A stretch of DNA of 64,000 nt from assembly GCF_015477775.1 (NCBI RefSeq), contig NZ_JADLQO010000001.1:186001-250000 (forward strand). The letters run 5' to 3'. The position numbers and the translations under genes were made by a program. Numbering within the stretch: the stretch's first letter is position 1; each line of letters opens with the position of its first letter. The stretch is from Nocardia abscessus (lineage in GTDB: Bacteria; Actinomycetota; Actinomycetes; Mycobacteriales; Mycobacteriaceae). Shown one piece after another: positions 46,921 to 54,420 of the stretch. The notes beneath the pieces were generated by a model, which was not told where the DNA came from, did no database searches, and was given only the letters and a program-made list of their open reading frames with translations.

Positions 46921-47433
46921 CCTCGATCGTCACCTGCCGACTGAATATGGCTGCGTGATGGACACTTTCGAGCCGAGCGCCAACGCCCTTGTCCGACCGC
47001 GGCGAATCCGGACTGCAGCGACTGCCGGGAGCTCGTCGAGTCTCGGGCGTGGCAACCGGCGAAAAACGTTGTCCCTCAAGCGAACAACTACAACGCACCC
47101 TGTTGCGCAACGTCAAATTGCGTACTATGCTCACATGGGAGGCTGGGGAGGCATCATCTGCTGGGAGGGGTTCTTCAATATAGTTGCACACCGATCTGTT
47201 ATCGGCATAACTACTGTTTGAGCAGTTGATAAGAAACCCGAACCGAGCGCGGTTTGGTACGTCGGTGTACTTCTATTCACATCCAATACAAAGAGGCATT
47301 TTCAGACAAGGCGCGACGCTGGGCGGCCCCGTGGTCGCTACCAGCGGCGATGCTAAGTGCCACCTGAATTAGCCTTGAGATTGACATCAACTATGCATGC
47401 GACTCGCACGAGCAAACGTCGGGGAGGGTTTCC
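46921..47433 (+). other. Gene-free, AT-richer junction before the lanthipeptide locus
   Basis: No convincing gene is seen. Composition falls gradually from the genome norm to lower GC. Short frames exist (for example a 28-codon frame from 47132 with several Gly and Trp) but lack ribosome sites and leader motifs. The promoter of the lanthipeptide operon should lie here; TTGACA occurs near 47384 but no well-spaced -10 partner was found. Confidence 0.5.
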
Positions 47434-47631
47434 GTGTTCGTTAAGGTTGTTGGTTTGGTTGTGATCGTTACAGCCGTTGTCACAGGAGAATCGGCTGCTG
47501 CTGCTCAGTATTTTCCGCAGCCTTCCGGGGATGAATGCGAAATCATTGCCCAAGAGCCGGAGTGCTGTATAGGAATCTCCGGCGATTGGTATCGAAATCC
47601 AAACTATCCCAATCCGTGTCCGATCTCCTGA
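47434..47631 (+). CDS. Small secreted Cys-containing peptide in the lanthipeptide operon
   Basis: A 65-residue protein starting at GTG with GGGGAGGG upstream. Residues 1-24 are a Sec signal peptide (hydrophobic VVGLVVIVTAVV, then SAAAA). The mature part is about 40 residues, acidic and aromatic, with four Cys (DEC, ECC and NPCPIS) and several Asn-Pro/Tyr. It ends 16 bases before the LanKC gene, so it is probably cotranscribed. It has no class III leader motif and is exported by Sec, so it is unlikely to be a LanKC substrate; an immunity, decoy or separate disulfide-rich effector role is conceivable. No family recognised. Confidence 0.65.
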   Translation: MFVKVVGLVVIVTAVVTGESAAAAQYFPQPSGDECEIIAQEPECCIGISGDWYRNPNYPNPCPIS

Positions 47632-47647
47632 TCAAAGTGAGTCCGAG

Positions 47648-50200
47648 ATGATCTTAGAGCAGTATTGCATGCGGGACCGTGAATTCTTCAGCACACCGTC
47701 GGAAGCCGGCGTAGACGATGCTGACAGGGTTTTCGCTGGGGAGATTCCAGGATATACATCACAAACCGGCAAATATTGGACATATTGGACTCCCGACGTT
47801 GGTCCGGACGCTCCTCATCAGGGTTGGAAAATCCATCTCAGCGCCGCACTGGGTATAGAGCGAAAAGTAGCAGAAATCGCCGCAGATCTTTGTCGAGATA
47901 TGGGCTTGCACTTCAAGGTTGCTGCATCGATCGCACAGTATCGTGCGACGAACTCCAAGAATGCCGACCGGGTATCCTCCGGAAAGCTAGTGACTATATA
48001 TTCCGATTCGGATCGGCTTGAGCGGGCGGTCGTCGAGTTGGGTAATCGTACTGCCGATTTCGACGGTCCGCACATTCTGACCGATCTGCGGTGGAAGCGT
48101 GGACCCGTTTTCGTCAGATACGGTGGATTCCGGCGGCTGGAGGTCGACGGAAAGCTGTGCATCATCGACCCGGATGGACGACCGGAGGAGGACCAGCGGC
48201 TGCCCTGGTTCAGCCCACCTCCCTGGTTGGAAATACCGGAATTCTTGCGGGGCGTCATGGACCGACCTCGGGGTGGACCTGTTCCATTCACTATCGAATC
48301 TGCTATCAGTCATTCCAACGCAGGCGGAGTTTACCTCGCCACGATGCTGGAAAATGGCGAGAAAGTCGTCGTCAAGGAGGGACGGCCGAACGCAGGTTAC
48401 ACGCCGGACGGCCGCGATGGCTATCGAAGGATACGTGATGAGGTGACGACCATCCGCCGGCTAGGCAATCCGGACCTCTTTCCGCGAGTTCTCTGGAGCG
48501 GGGAGGTGGGCGGTCATTACTTCATGGCGATGTCCCGTGCTGCCGGTATCACACTGCAATCATGGATAGTCGACAATATGCCGCTTTACGCGGCGGACGG
48601 CGCCGATTGGGATCGGTATGGGAAAGACTGCGGCGTGATTCTGGACAACGCGGAGCGTGGGGTCAAACATATACGAAAAGCAGGTCTGGTTCACGCGGAT
48701 CTCCATCCCCGAAACATCATTGTCGATCCCGATACGCTGGCTGTCACAATCATTGATTTCGAAACCGCCAAGGACATCACCGGTTGGAAATCGAGCGGTA
48801 TACACGCACCGGGGTTCGCCCCGCCGCCCGGTGTTGCCCCTCAGGACATAGATTCGTATGCCCTCGCGCAGACGATCACGCAGATGCTCACGGCAAGGGT
48901 GGAGCACGCCGAGATCACGTCGAATCGCTTCAATTGGGCGCTTCCAGGATTGATGGAAGTCCTGGAGCGACATAACGGTCGCGTGCCGGACGGCGTAGCC
49001 GAGAATGTGATCAAACGGGACGGCATCATGGCGGAGCTGTCCTTGCCGGCAACTATGCAACAAAAGCCTCCTCCGAAGGACTTTTTGGCTGCTCTTCGCG
49101 ACGATCTCCCTGCGGTTCTCGGGGCGGCGCACGATCGGCTGAATCGATTACCCGTCCATGCCGAGGCGCTGGAGGACTCCCTCTTCGGCCTGGCCTTCGG
49201 CGCCGCGGGCCACGCACTCGCTTTGCCCGACATGTTCGGTGATTCGGCCATCCGACAAGTGGTCGCCGAGGCGGGCCGGGTCACTAGGTCCGGACTCTTC
49301 GATGGATTGTGCGGGTCGATTTATGCCCTGCTCGTCCTGAACGAGGCCGTGGCCGCGGAAAAGCTCGCGAGAGATACGAATCTGCTGGATCGCGCGGACG
49401 GATGGCGCATCTTCGACGGGAAGGCAGGCATTATGCTTGCCGCTCTGCGGATGGAGCATTTCCCCGACGTCGAGTCGGTGCTCGTTCCCGATTTGGCGGC
49501 ACAGCTGGCGGATGCTGCGCAGCGATACTGCGCCGGTGTCCCGTTGCTTCCTCCTCCGGAAAGCAAGGTGATGACCAACAGATTCACCGCGCAAACATCG
49601 GGTCTGATGTACGGCCACCTGGGGCTGGCGTGGTTGTTCGCGGAGGCACACCGTCGGTTCGGTGATGATCTCTTCGTCGATGCAATGAATCATGCTCTGC
49701 TCACTGAATTGGACCATTACGAGAGAGACGACAGAAACATACTTCATTACAAGCAGGGAAAGCGGCTGATACCGTATCTTGCGACGGGATCCGCGGGATT
49801 CGGTGTGGCGTTGAACAATGTCGATGTCAAGCGACTCGACGGCAAAGTGACGTCGTGCCTAGAGGATCTCGCCAGGGTAGATTCTACGTTATTCACCGTC
49901 AATTGCAGTTTGTTCAATGGATATGCTGGTCTACTCTACGGCACAAATGGTTTGAAGATGGTGATGGACCTTCCCGTGCGGCCCGTTTCCGATCTCAATC
50001 GGATGGTCCGAAGTATGGCGGTCCGGATGTCGTCAGATACCTGGGCTATTCCTGGAGATTCGAATTTCCGCATCACAACGGATCTCGCCTCCGGCTCCAG
50101 TGGAGTGATGCACGTGGAGTCCATGATGAAACGACGCGACTATGGGCTTCTGCCTCCTATACCGGAACCAACCCAAGGACTTGGCTCGCGAACCGCGTGA
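47648..50200 (+). CDS. lanKC: Class III lanthipeptide synthetase LanKC (lyase-kinase-cyclase)
   Basis: An 850-residue synthetase that phosphorylates Ser/Thr of a precursor, eliminates phosphate and cyclises with Cys. About residues 1-200 match the phospho-Ser/Thr lyase domain. About 215-460 form a Ser/Thr-kinase domain with Lys243 (VVVKEGRP), the catalytic loop HADLHPRN (His349, Asp351, Asn356) and DFE at 370-372 instead of DFG. About 490-840 are a LanC-like cyclase with GLAFGAAGHAL, YGHLGLAWLF, GSAGFGVAL and LFNGYAGLLY. The Cys-His zinc ligands of LanC and class IV LanL are absent, so class III. The precursor gene follows after 54 bases. GC is visibly lower than in neighbours, suggesting transfer. 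Confidence 0.92.
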   Translation: MILEQYCMRDREFFSTPSEAGVDDADRVFAGEIPGYTSQTGKYWTYWTPDVGPDAPHQGWKIHLSAALGIERKVAEIAADLCRDMGLHFKVAASIAQYRATNSKNADRVSSGKLVTIYSDSDRLERAVVELGNRTADFDGPHILTDLRWKRGPVFVRYGGFRRLEVDGKLCIIDPDGRPEEDQRLPWFSPPPWLEIPEFLRGVMDRPRGGPVPFTIESAISHSNAGGVYLATMLENGEKVVVKEGRPNAGYTPDGRDGYRRIRDEVTTIRRLGNPDLFPRVLWSGEVGGHYFMAMSRAAGITLQSWIVDNMPLYAADGADWDRYGKDCGVILDNAERGVKHIRKAGLVHADLHPRNIIVDPDTLAVTIIDFETAKDITGWKSSGIHAPGFAPPPGVAPQDIDSYALAQTITQMLTARVEHAEITSNRFNWALPGLMEVLERHNGRVPDGVAENVIKRDGIMAELSLPATMQQKPPPKDFLAALRDDLPAVLGAAHDRLNRLPVHAEALEDSLFGLAFGAAGHALALPDMFGDSAIRQVVAEAGRVTRSGLFDGLCGSIYALLVLNEAVAAEKLARDTNLLDRADGWRIFDGKAGIMLAALRMEHFPDVESVLVPDLAAQLADAAQRYCAGVPLLPPPESKVMTNRFTAQTSGLMYGHLGLAWLFAEAHRRFGDDLFVDAMNHALLTELDHYERDDRNILHYKQGKRLIPYLATGSAGFGVALNNVDVKRLDGKVTSCLEDLARVDSTLFTVNCSLFNGYAGLLYGTNGLKMVMDLPVRPVSDLNRMVRSMAVRMSSDTWAIPGDSNFRITTDLASGSSGVMHVESMMKRRDYGLLPPIPEPTQGLGSRTA

Positions 50201-50254
50201 TCAAGGCGGCCATGCTCGGCCACAAGCGACGATTTGAAAAGAGAGGAGGATGAC

Positions 50255-50407
50255 ATGACTGTACTTGACGTTCTCGAGCTCCAGAAGCTGGAGATTCCCG
50301 AACAGTGGCTGGAAGCGGACAATCTGCGAAGCACTCTGAGCCACAACGAATGCGGCACACAAGGTACTAGCTACATCAGCTGGCACGGATGCGTCGTTCC
50401 GTCGTAG
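50255..50407 (+). CDS. lanA: Class III lanthipeptide precursor with two SxxSxxxC units
   Basis: A 50-residue peptide starting at ATG after a strong GAGAGGAGG site. The acidic leader contains VLELQKLEI (residues 6-14), matching the hydrophobic-x-x-LQ motif that LanKC enzymes bind. The C-terminal half contains STLSHNEC (Ser26, Ser29, Cys33) and SYISWHGC (Ser39, Ser42, Cys46), two copies of the Ser-x2-Ser-x3-Cys pattern that becomes labionin or lanthionine plus dehydroalanine, joined by a GTQGT linker and ending in VVPS. Ring spacing equals that of labyrinthopeptins. The leader-core cleavage point is not defined; a site between residues 20 and 26 is likely. Confidence 0.88.
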   Translation: MTVLDVLELQKLEIPEQWLEADNLRSTLSHNECGTQGTSYISWHGCVVPS

Positions 50408-50423
50408 CCGAGAGGAGAACACG

Positions 50424-50476
50424 CTGCCGCGGTATCGTGTCGGTCAAGAATTTCAGCAGACACGATACCGCGGCAG
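50424..50476. terminator. Perfect 18-bp terminator hairpin after lanA
   Basis: CTGCCGCGGTATCGTGTC at 50424-50441 and its exact complement at 50459-50476, with a 17-base AT-rich loop. It lies between the convergent precursor gene and an unknown minus-strand gene (stop 2 bases away), so it can end both transcripts. Confidence 0.8.
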
Positions 50477-50478
50477 GT

Positions 50479-50850
50479 TTACTCGGAGAGCATGCGGTGT
50501 GACCAGACCACTTTGTCGGTGTAACCGTCGTCTCTGTCCGAGTAAGTGGACGCCAGGTGCGCTGTCACCCCGTCAGCGATGTGGGTCAGCTGAAGGTGGA
50601 TTGGGTCGTCACGGTTCTGGTTGATGACGATCCGATGATGAGTCCGTGGCCCAGCGTCCTTTCCGGGGTTCCGGGCGAACCACTCTTTGCTCAGCTCGTG
50701 TTGTTCCGGTGAAAGAGTGGTGGAAGCGATGTCGAAGGTGCCCTGTTCGGCATATGCGTCGACAATCTCTTCGACGTAGGACCGAAGGTCCTCGAACTCT
50801 TCGTCGGTGCTGAAGATCACAATCTCCAGCTTATTGAATAGGCTGGTCAT
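50479..50850 (-). CDS. Unknown 123-residue protein next to the lanthipeptide locus
   Basis: A soluble acidic protein (FNKLEIVIFSTDEEFEDLRS at the start, HRIVINQNRDDPIHLQLTHI in the middle, ending WSHRMLSE), with alternating strands and helices but no Cys and no signal peptide. The ATG follows AAGGAATCC. Composition resembles the island rather than the core genome. No family was recognised. Convergence with lanA argues against cotranscription, but it may be island cargo. Confidence 0.65.
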   Translation of the reverse strand: MTSLFNKLEIVIFSTDEEFEDLRSYVEEIVDAYAEQGTFDIASTTLSPEQHELSKEWFARNPGKDAGPRTHHRIVINQNRDDPIHLQLTHIADGVTAHLASTYSDRDDGYTDKVVWSHRMLSE

Positions 50851-51043
50851 TGGATTCCTTTTGTGGTCTCGGGTCGGACGGTTTCGGCATCAGAGTACCG
50901 GTTGAGCGGTTGATGAGCCACCGAAATTTCATTGGTGGGGGAGGTAACTTCGAGAATCATTCGATAAGACCTGTGCAGTTTGTTTCATATCGATCCGGTC
51001 GCAGATGACGAAAACCGTGGCCGGTTGACAAAGGGAGAACGGA

Positions 51044-51313
51044 ATGAAATCGAAATTCGGCAGGAGCCTGGGCGCCGCTATCGTGAGTGCGGGTGTCGTG
51101 GTATCGGCGCTCGTCGGAACGGGGGTGGCGGAGGCGGCAACCGTTACCGCTAAGGTCAGGTGTGACAAGGTTGAAAACAAGGGCGGCGCCACCGTTGGCT
51201 GGCTGGAAGCAGAGGGGACCGGCAACAACGTGGGAGAGGCGCTCGCGAACGCCGAGAAGAATGTCCAGGTGCCGGAAGGCTACTACAAGCGCCACTGCCG
51301 TCCGACAAAATAA
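51044..51313 (+). CDS. Small secreted protein of unknown function
   Basis: An 89-residue precursor with a clear Sec signal (MKSKFGRSLGAAIVSAGVVV, cleavage near GVAEAA) and a mature domain of about 58 residues that is Lys-, Gly- and Asn-rich with two Cys (KVRCDKVENK near its start, KRHCRPTK at the end) likely joined by a disulfide. AAAGGGAGA precedes ATG at 51044. No homologous family was recognised. It is the second small secreted protein in this island. Confidence 0.7.
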   Translation: MKSKFGRSLGAAIVSAGVVVSALVGTGVAEAATVTAKVRCDKVENKGGATVGWLEAEGTGNNVGEALANAEKNVQVPEGYYKRHCRPTK

Positions 51314-51443
51314 CCATCCTGATGCCGGTAAGCAACAGGCCTCGGCCTTCTGAAGGCTCCGTGCTTGGTAGCGGCAGCGGCCGGTCGGAACACCGTAGGT
51401 CCGGTCGCCCGCTGCCCCGGCTGACCGGGACCATCGGAGGCGA

Positions 51444-53480
51444 TCAAATGGTGACGCGCTGCTCTTCGGGAAGCCACAGTTTGTCGGTGGGTTGCACAGT
51501 GAAGGTGGCGTAGAACTCGGGCAGGTTGCGGACGGGCTGGTTGCAGCGGAACTCGTTGGGAGAGTGGGGATCAGTGGCCACCTGGTCGGCAGTCGCCTCG
51601 TGGCGCCGTTTCTCCCGCCAGGTGCGGGCCCAGGCCATGAAGACGGCGGTGTAATCGAGGGCAGCGCCGCGCTTCTGCATGGCGATCCGGTAGGCGGCCA
51701 GCGAGGTGGCGAAACCACGGAGATCCGCCAGGTTCTCACCGACCGTGAACTTGCCGTTGACGTGCTGATCGGGTGGGACGCCGTCCGGCACGAGCTTGTC
51801 GTACTGGGCGATGAGCATGTCGGCGCGCTCGACGAAGGCGGCGCGGTCTTCGGGGGTCCACCAGTCGTGCAGGATACCGTCACCGTCGTATCTGGAGCCC
51901 TGATCGTCGAAACCGTGGCCCAATTCGTGACCGATCATCGCGCCGATGCCGCCGTAGTTGACAGCAGGGTCGGCTTCGGGGTCAAAGAACGGCGGCTGCA
52001 GGATGCCTGCGGGGAAGACGATCATGTTCATGCTGGCCGTGTAATAGGCGTTGACGGCCTGCGGAGTCATCCCCCACTCGCCGCGGTCCACAGGTGTGCC
52101 CAACTTGGCGAGCTGACGCCTGCTTTCGAAGACGTTCGCGGCGCGGATACTGGTAACGAGCTGGTCCTTGGTGACGGAGAGATTCGAGTAGTCGCGCCAC
52201 TTGTCGGGGTAGCCGATCATCGGCTGGACCTTGTCGAGCTTGGCGATGGCGGCGTCGCGAGTCGCCTTGCTCATCCATTCGGTGCGCTGGAACCGCTCGC
52301 GGTAGGCCTCGCGCAGGTTGGCGACGAGATCGAGCGCCTGCTTCTTGGCCTCAGGTGGGAAGTGCTCGGCGACATATTTCTGGCCGAGCAGCTCGCCCGC
52401 CGTGGTGTTGATCAGGCGGACCGCCAGCTTCCACCGGTCCTCCGGCTGCTCGAGTCCTTTCAGAGTCTTGCCCGCGAAGTCGAAGTCGGCGTCGGCGAAA
52501 TCCTTCTTCAGGAAGGCGGCGAATGCGCGGACGATGGCCAGTGTGAAGTACTCGCGCCAGACGGCGATGTCGGTATCGACCCACAGCTGCGCAAAAGCCG
52601 TGACGTACGAGGGCTCGTCGACCACCACAGTGGCGAACTTGGCGGGGCTTTCGGATATCGCCGCGAGCCAGCTGTCCCAATCGAATCCCGGTGCCTGCGT
52701 GCGCAACTCAGCCCAGCTGCGGATATTATAGGTCCTGTCGGCGTCGCGGGTGTCGACCTGGTTCCATTGTCCTGCAGCGATTCCTGTCTCCAGGTCGAGC
52801 ACGCGTTGTGCCGTGCCCACCGGGTCTGGTAGTCCCGCGCCGGCGCCGAGGCGTTGCAGGTACGTGCGATAGGCGTCGCGGATCGGGGCTTTCCGCAGGT
52901 CACGGTAGTAGGCCTCGTCCGACATGCCGAGGCCGGACTGAGCCATCCTCGGCAGGTAGCGGGTTGAGTCCTTGGGATCGACGCCGACGTACAGCTGGAG
53001 CGGAGTGGTCTGAAACTGGGTGCGGAAACCTCCCGTCATGACCAGCTGACCGGCGACGTATGCAAGGTCCGACTTGGTCACGGCGTTGTCCACGGCCGCG
53101 AGCAGGTCGGCGATCGGCTTCGTGCCCTGAAGCTCGATCGTGTCGATGTCGAGACAGCCGCGGTAGAGGTCGCGCAGCTTCTGCTCCGGTGAGCCCGGCG
53201 CAGCGTCGTCGTCGATGCCCTCGAGGATGGCGTTGAGGTTATGGCGGGCGCGCTCGTCCATCTCCTCGAATGAGCCATAGCGGGACTTGTCCGGCGGTAG
53301 CTGGTAGGTCCGCAACCAGGTGCCGTTGACGTGAAGATACAGGTCGTCCTGAGGCCGGATTGTGTTGTCAGCCTTGGACAGATCGGGCCCGTCCGGCTTC
53401 GTGGACTCCGACGTACACGCTACGGGCGCCACGCCGAGAGCGAGCAGAAAAGCGCGGCGGCCAAACGGCGTTACAGTCAA
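51444..53480 (-). CDS. M13 family (neprilysin-type) zinc metallopeptidase, Tat-type lipoprotein
   Basis: A 678-residue peptidase. The N-terminus FGRRAFLLALG followed by the lipobox PVAC suggests Tat export and lipid anchoring. The zinc site is HELGH (His518, Glu519, His522) with the third ligand Glu582 in ENLADLRG; NAYY and the C-terminal NLPEFYATF region are also M13-like. Such enzymes cleave short peptides on the cell surface; mycobacterial Zmp1 is a relative. The start is TTG with GAGGGGGA upstream. It is 1 kb from the lanthipeptide precursor and could trim exported peptides, which is speculation. Confidence 0.9.
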   Translation of the reverse strand: MTVTPFGRRAFLLALGVAPVACTSESTKPDGPDLSKADNTIRPQDDLYLHVNGTWLRTYQLPPDKSRYGSFEEMDERARHNLNAILEGIDDDAAPGSPEQKLRDLYRGCLDIDTIELQGTKPIADLLAAVDNAVTKSDLAYVAGQLVMTGGFRTQFQTTPLQLYVGVDPKDSTRYLPRMAQSGLGMSDEAYYRDLRKAPIRDAYRTYLQRLGAGAGLPDPVGTAQRVLDLETGIAAGQWNQVDTRDADRTYNIRSWAELRTQAPGFDWDSWLAAISESPAKFATVVVDEPSYVTAFAQLWVDTDIAVWREYFTLAIVRAFAAFLKKDFADADFDFAGKTLKGLEQPEDRWKLAVRLINTTAGELLGQKYVAEHFPPEAKKQALDLVANLREAYRERFQRTEWMSKATRDAAIAKLDKVQPMIGYPDKWRDYSNLSVTKDQLVTSIRAANVFESRRQLAKLGTPVDRGEWGMTPQAVNAYYTASMNMIVFPAGILQPPFFDPEADPAVNYGGIGAMIGHELGHGFDDQGSRYDGDGILHDWWTPEDRAAFVERADMLIAQYDKLVPDGVPPDQHVNGKFTVGENLADLRGFATSLAAYRIAMQKRGAALDYTAVFMAWARTWREKRRHEATADQVATDPHSPNEFRCNQPVRNLPEFYATFTVQPTDKLWLPEEQRVTI

Positions 53481-53559
53481 AGAATCCCCCTCATTTTACG
53501 GCCCGGCGCCCGAGCGTACCGGAGAGAGTCGTACGGCCCAATGGGGACTCACGCGCCTG

Positions 53560-53916
53560 GGTTCGGCTGGACGGCCGCATTACTGCGGCGGTCCAGCTGC
53601 GCCAGCGAGAATCTGGCGGACCTCAACGGTCCGCGGATCGCGGTTGCTGCGTACGCCGCCGCTACGCGCCGCAGAGGTGAGACCCCGGACCTCCGTACCC
53701 TGTTCCTCTCGTGGGCGCGCTGCTGGCGAATGAACAGAGCCGACCGTTCGCCGAATCCGCCCTTGCCGCCATCACGCAGCACGCAGCACGCAGCACGCAC
53801 CCAGCAGGTTTCGGACGAATCAGGTGGTGTGCAACTTCCCCGAGTTCTACTCGGCTTTCGGCACCGCAGCAGGAGATCGGATGTTCCTGCTAGCCAGCGG
53901 CTCGAACTGTCGACGT
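53560..53916 (+). pseudogene. Frameshifted remnant of a second M13 metallopeptidase
   Basis: Broken frames on the plus strand reproduce the C-terminal third of an M13 peptidase: LDGRITAA, then ENLADLNGPRIAVAAY and LRTLFLSWARCW, then after another shift FRTNQVVCNFPEFYSAFGTAAGD. The order and motifs match the intact gene on the other strand (ENLADLRG, VFMAWARTW, NLPEFYATF), but the sequence is clearly divergent and the HELGH region is missing. A heptanucleotide repeat lies where the last shift occurs. Confidence 0.75.
53773..53799 (+). repeat. Tandem heptanucleotide repeat (CACGCAG)
   Basis: Three complete copies plus six bases of a fourth. Because seven is not a multiple of three, copy-number changes alter the reading frame of the M13 remnant around it. 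Confidence 0.75.
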
Positions 53917-54420
53917 GCCATTCGCAGACCACGCGACATGAAAGAGCCTGATACGCACACGATTACATTGAGTACCTGATCTGGCGACGAAGCAAACAAC
54001 GTGGCATACCTGACGCTTAGTGGTCCTGCCCGTAGGTTTGTCGTGCTGTTTGCGTGTCCTGCCAGGACACAACCTACGACAGGGCCAACTGCAAGGGGTC
54101 GACGCCCATCCGATGGCAAAACTGCACTCTTGTCCGATCGCTCATGTCCGGCATAGTTGCTGGCCAGCCGTCGAGGCTTGTCATCGAACCCGCCATTTAA
54201 TGGCTGACGTCAACCACAACACCCGCGCGCGCCAACGCTGGTAATCGATAGCACAGCCAGAACTGAGCAGAATTTCCAATATATCCGCAGTTCAGAGGTT
54301 CACTGAACCAACGACACCTGACGCCGCCAACGCTTGACAAGACACCCATCGCACGCTCGTTCGATGCGAGTACATGGAGCTACCCATGTACTCACGAAAC
54401 CAGTTGTCACCCCGAAAGAG
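53917..54420. other. Gene-free stretch at the right edge of the island
   Basis: About 500 bases without a credible gene, AT-richer than flanking DNA. It contains one large hairpin (54022-54087) described separately and scattered short frames with no ribosome sites. It separates island genes from the core pssA-psd operon, whose terminator should lie at its right end. Confidence 0.55.
54022..54087. repeat. Large nested hairpin
   Basis: CGTAGGTT (54031-54038) pairs with AACCTACG (54071-54078), and GTGTCCT (54054-54060) pairs with AGGACAC (54064-54070); flanking bases extend the outer helix with a few mismatches. It could be a terminator, a small structured RNA or the scar of a mobile element. 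Confidence 0.5.

Noticed and set aside
47132..47221. 28-codon peptide rich in Gly and Trp considered as a second lanthipeptide precursor
   Set aside because: It has no leader motif, only one Cys and no SxxSxxxC pattern, and no clear operon position.
47648..50200. Class IV (LanL) assignment of the synthetase
   Set aside because: Class IV cyclases keep the Cys-Cys-His zinc ligands; here the corresponding positions read SLFNG and similar, so class III fits.
53773..53799. CRISPR-like array
   Set aside because: It is a simple heptamer run without spacers, and no cas genes are present.
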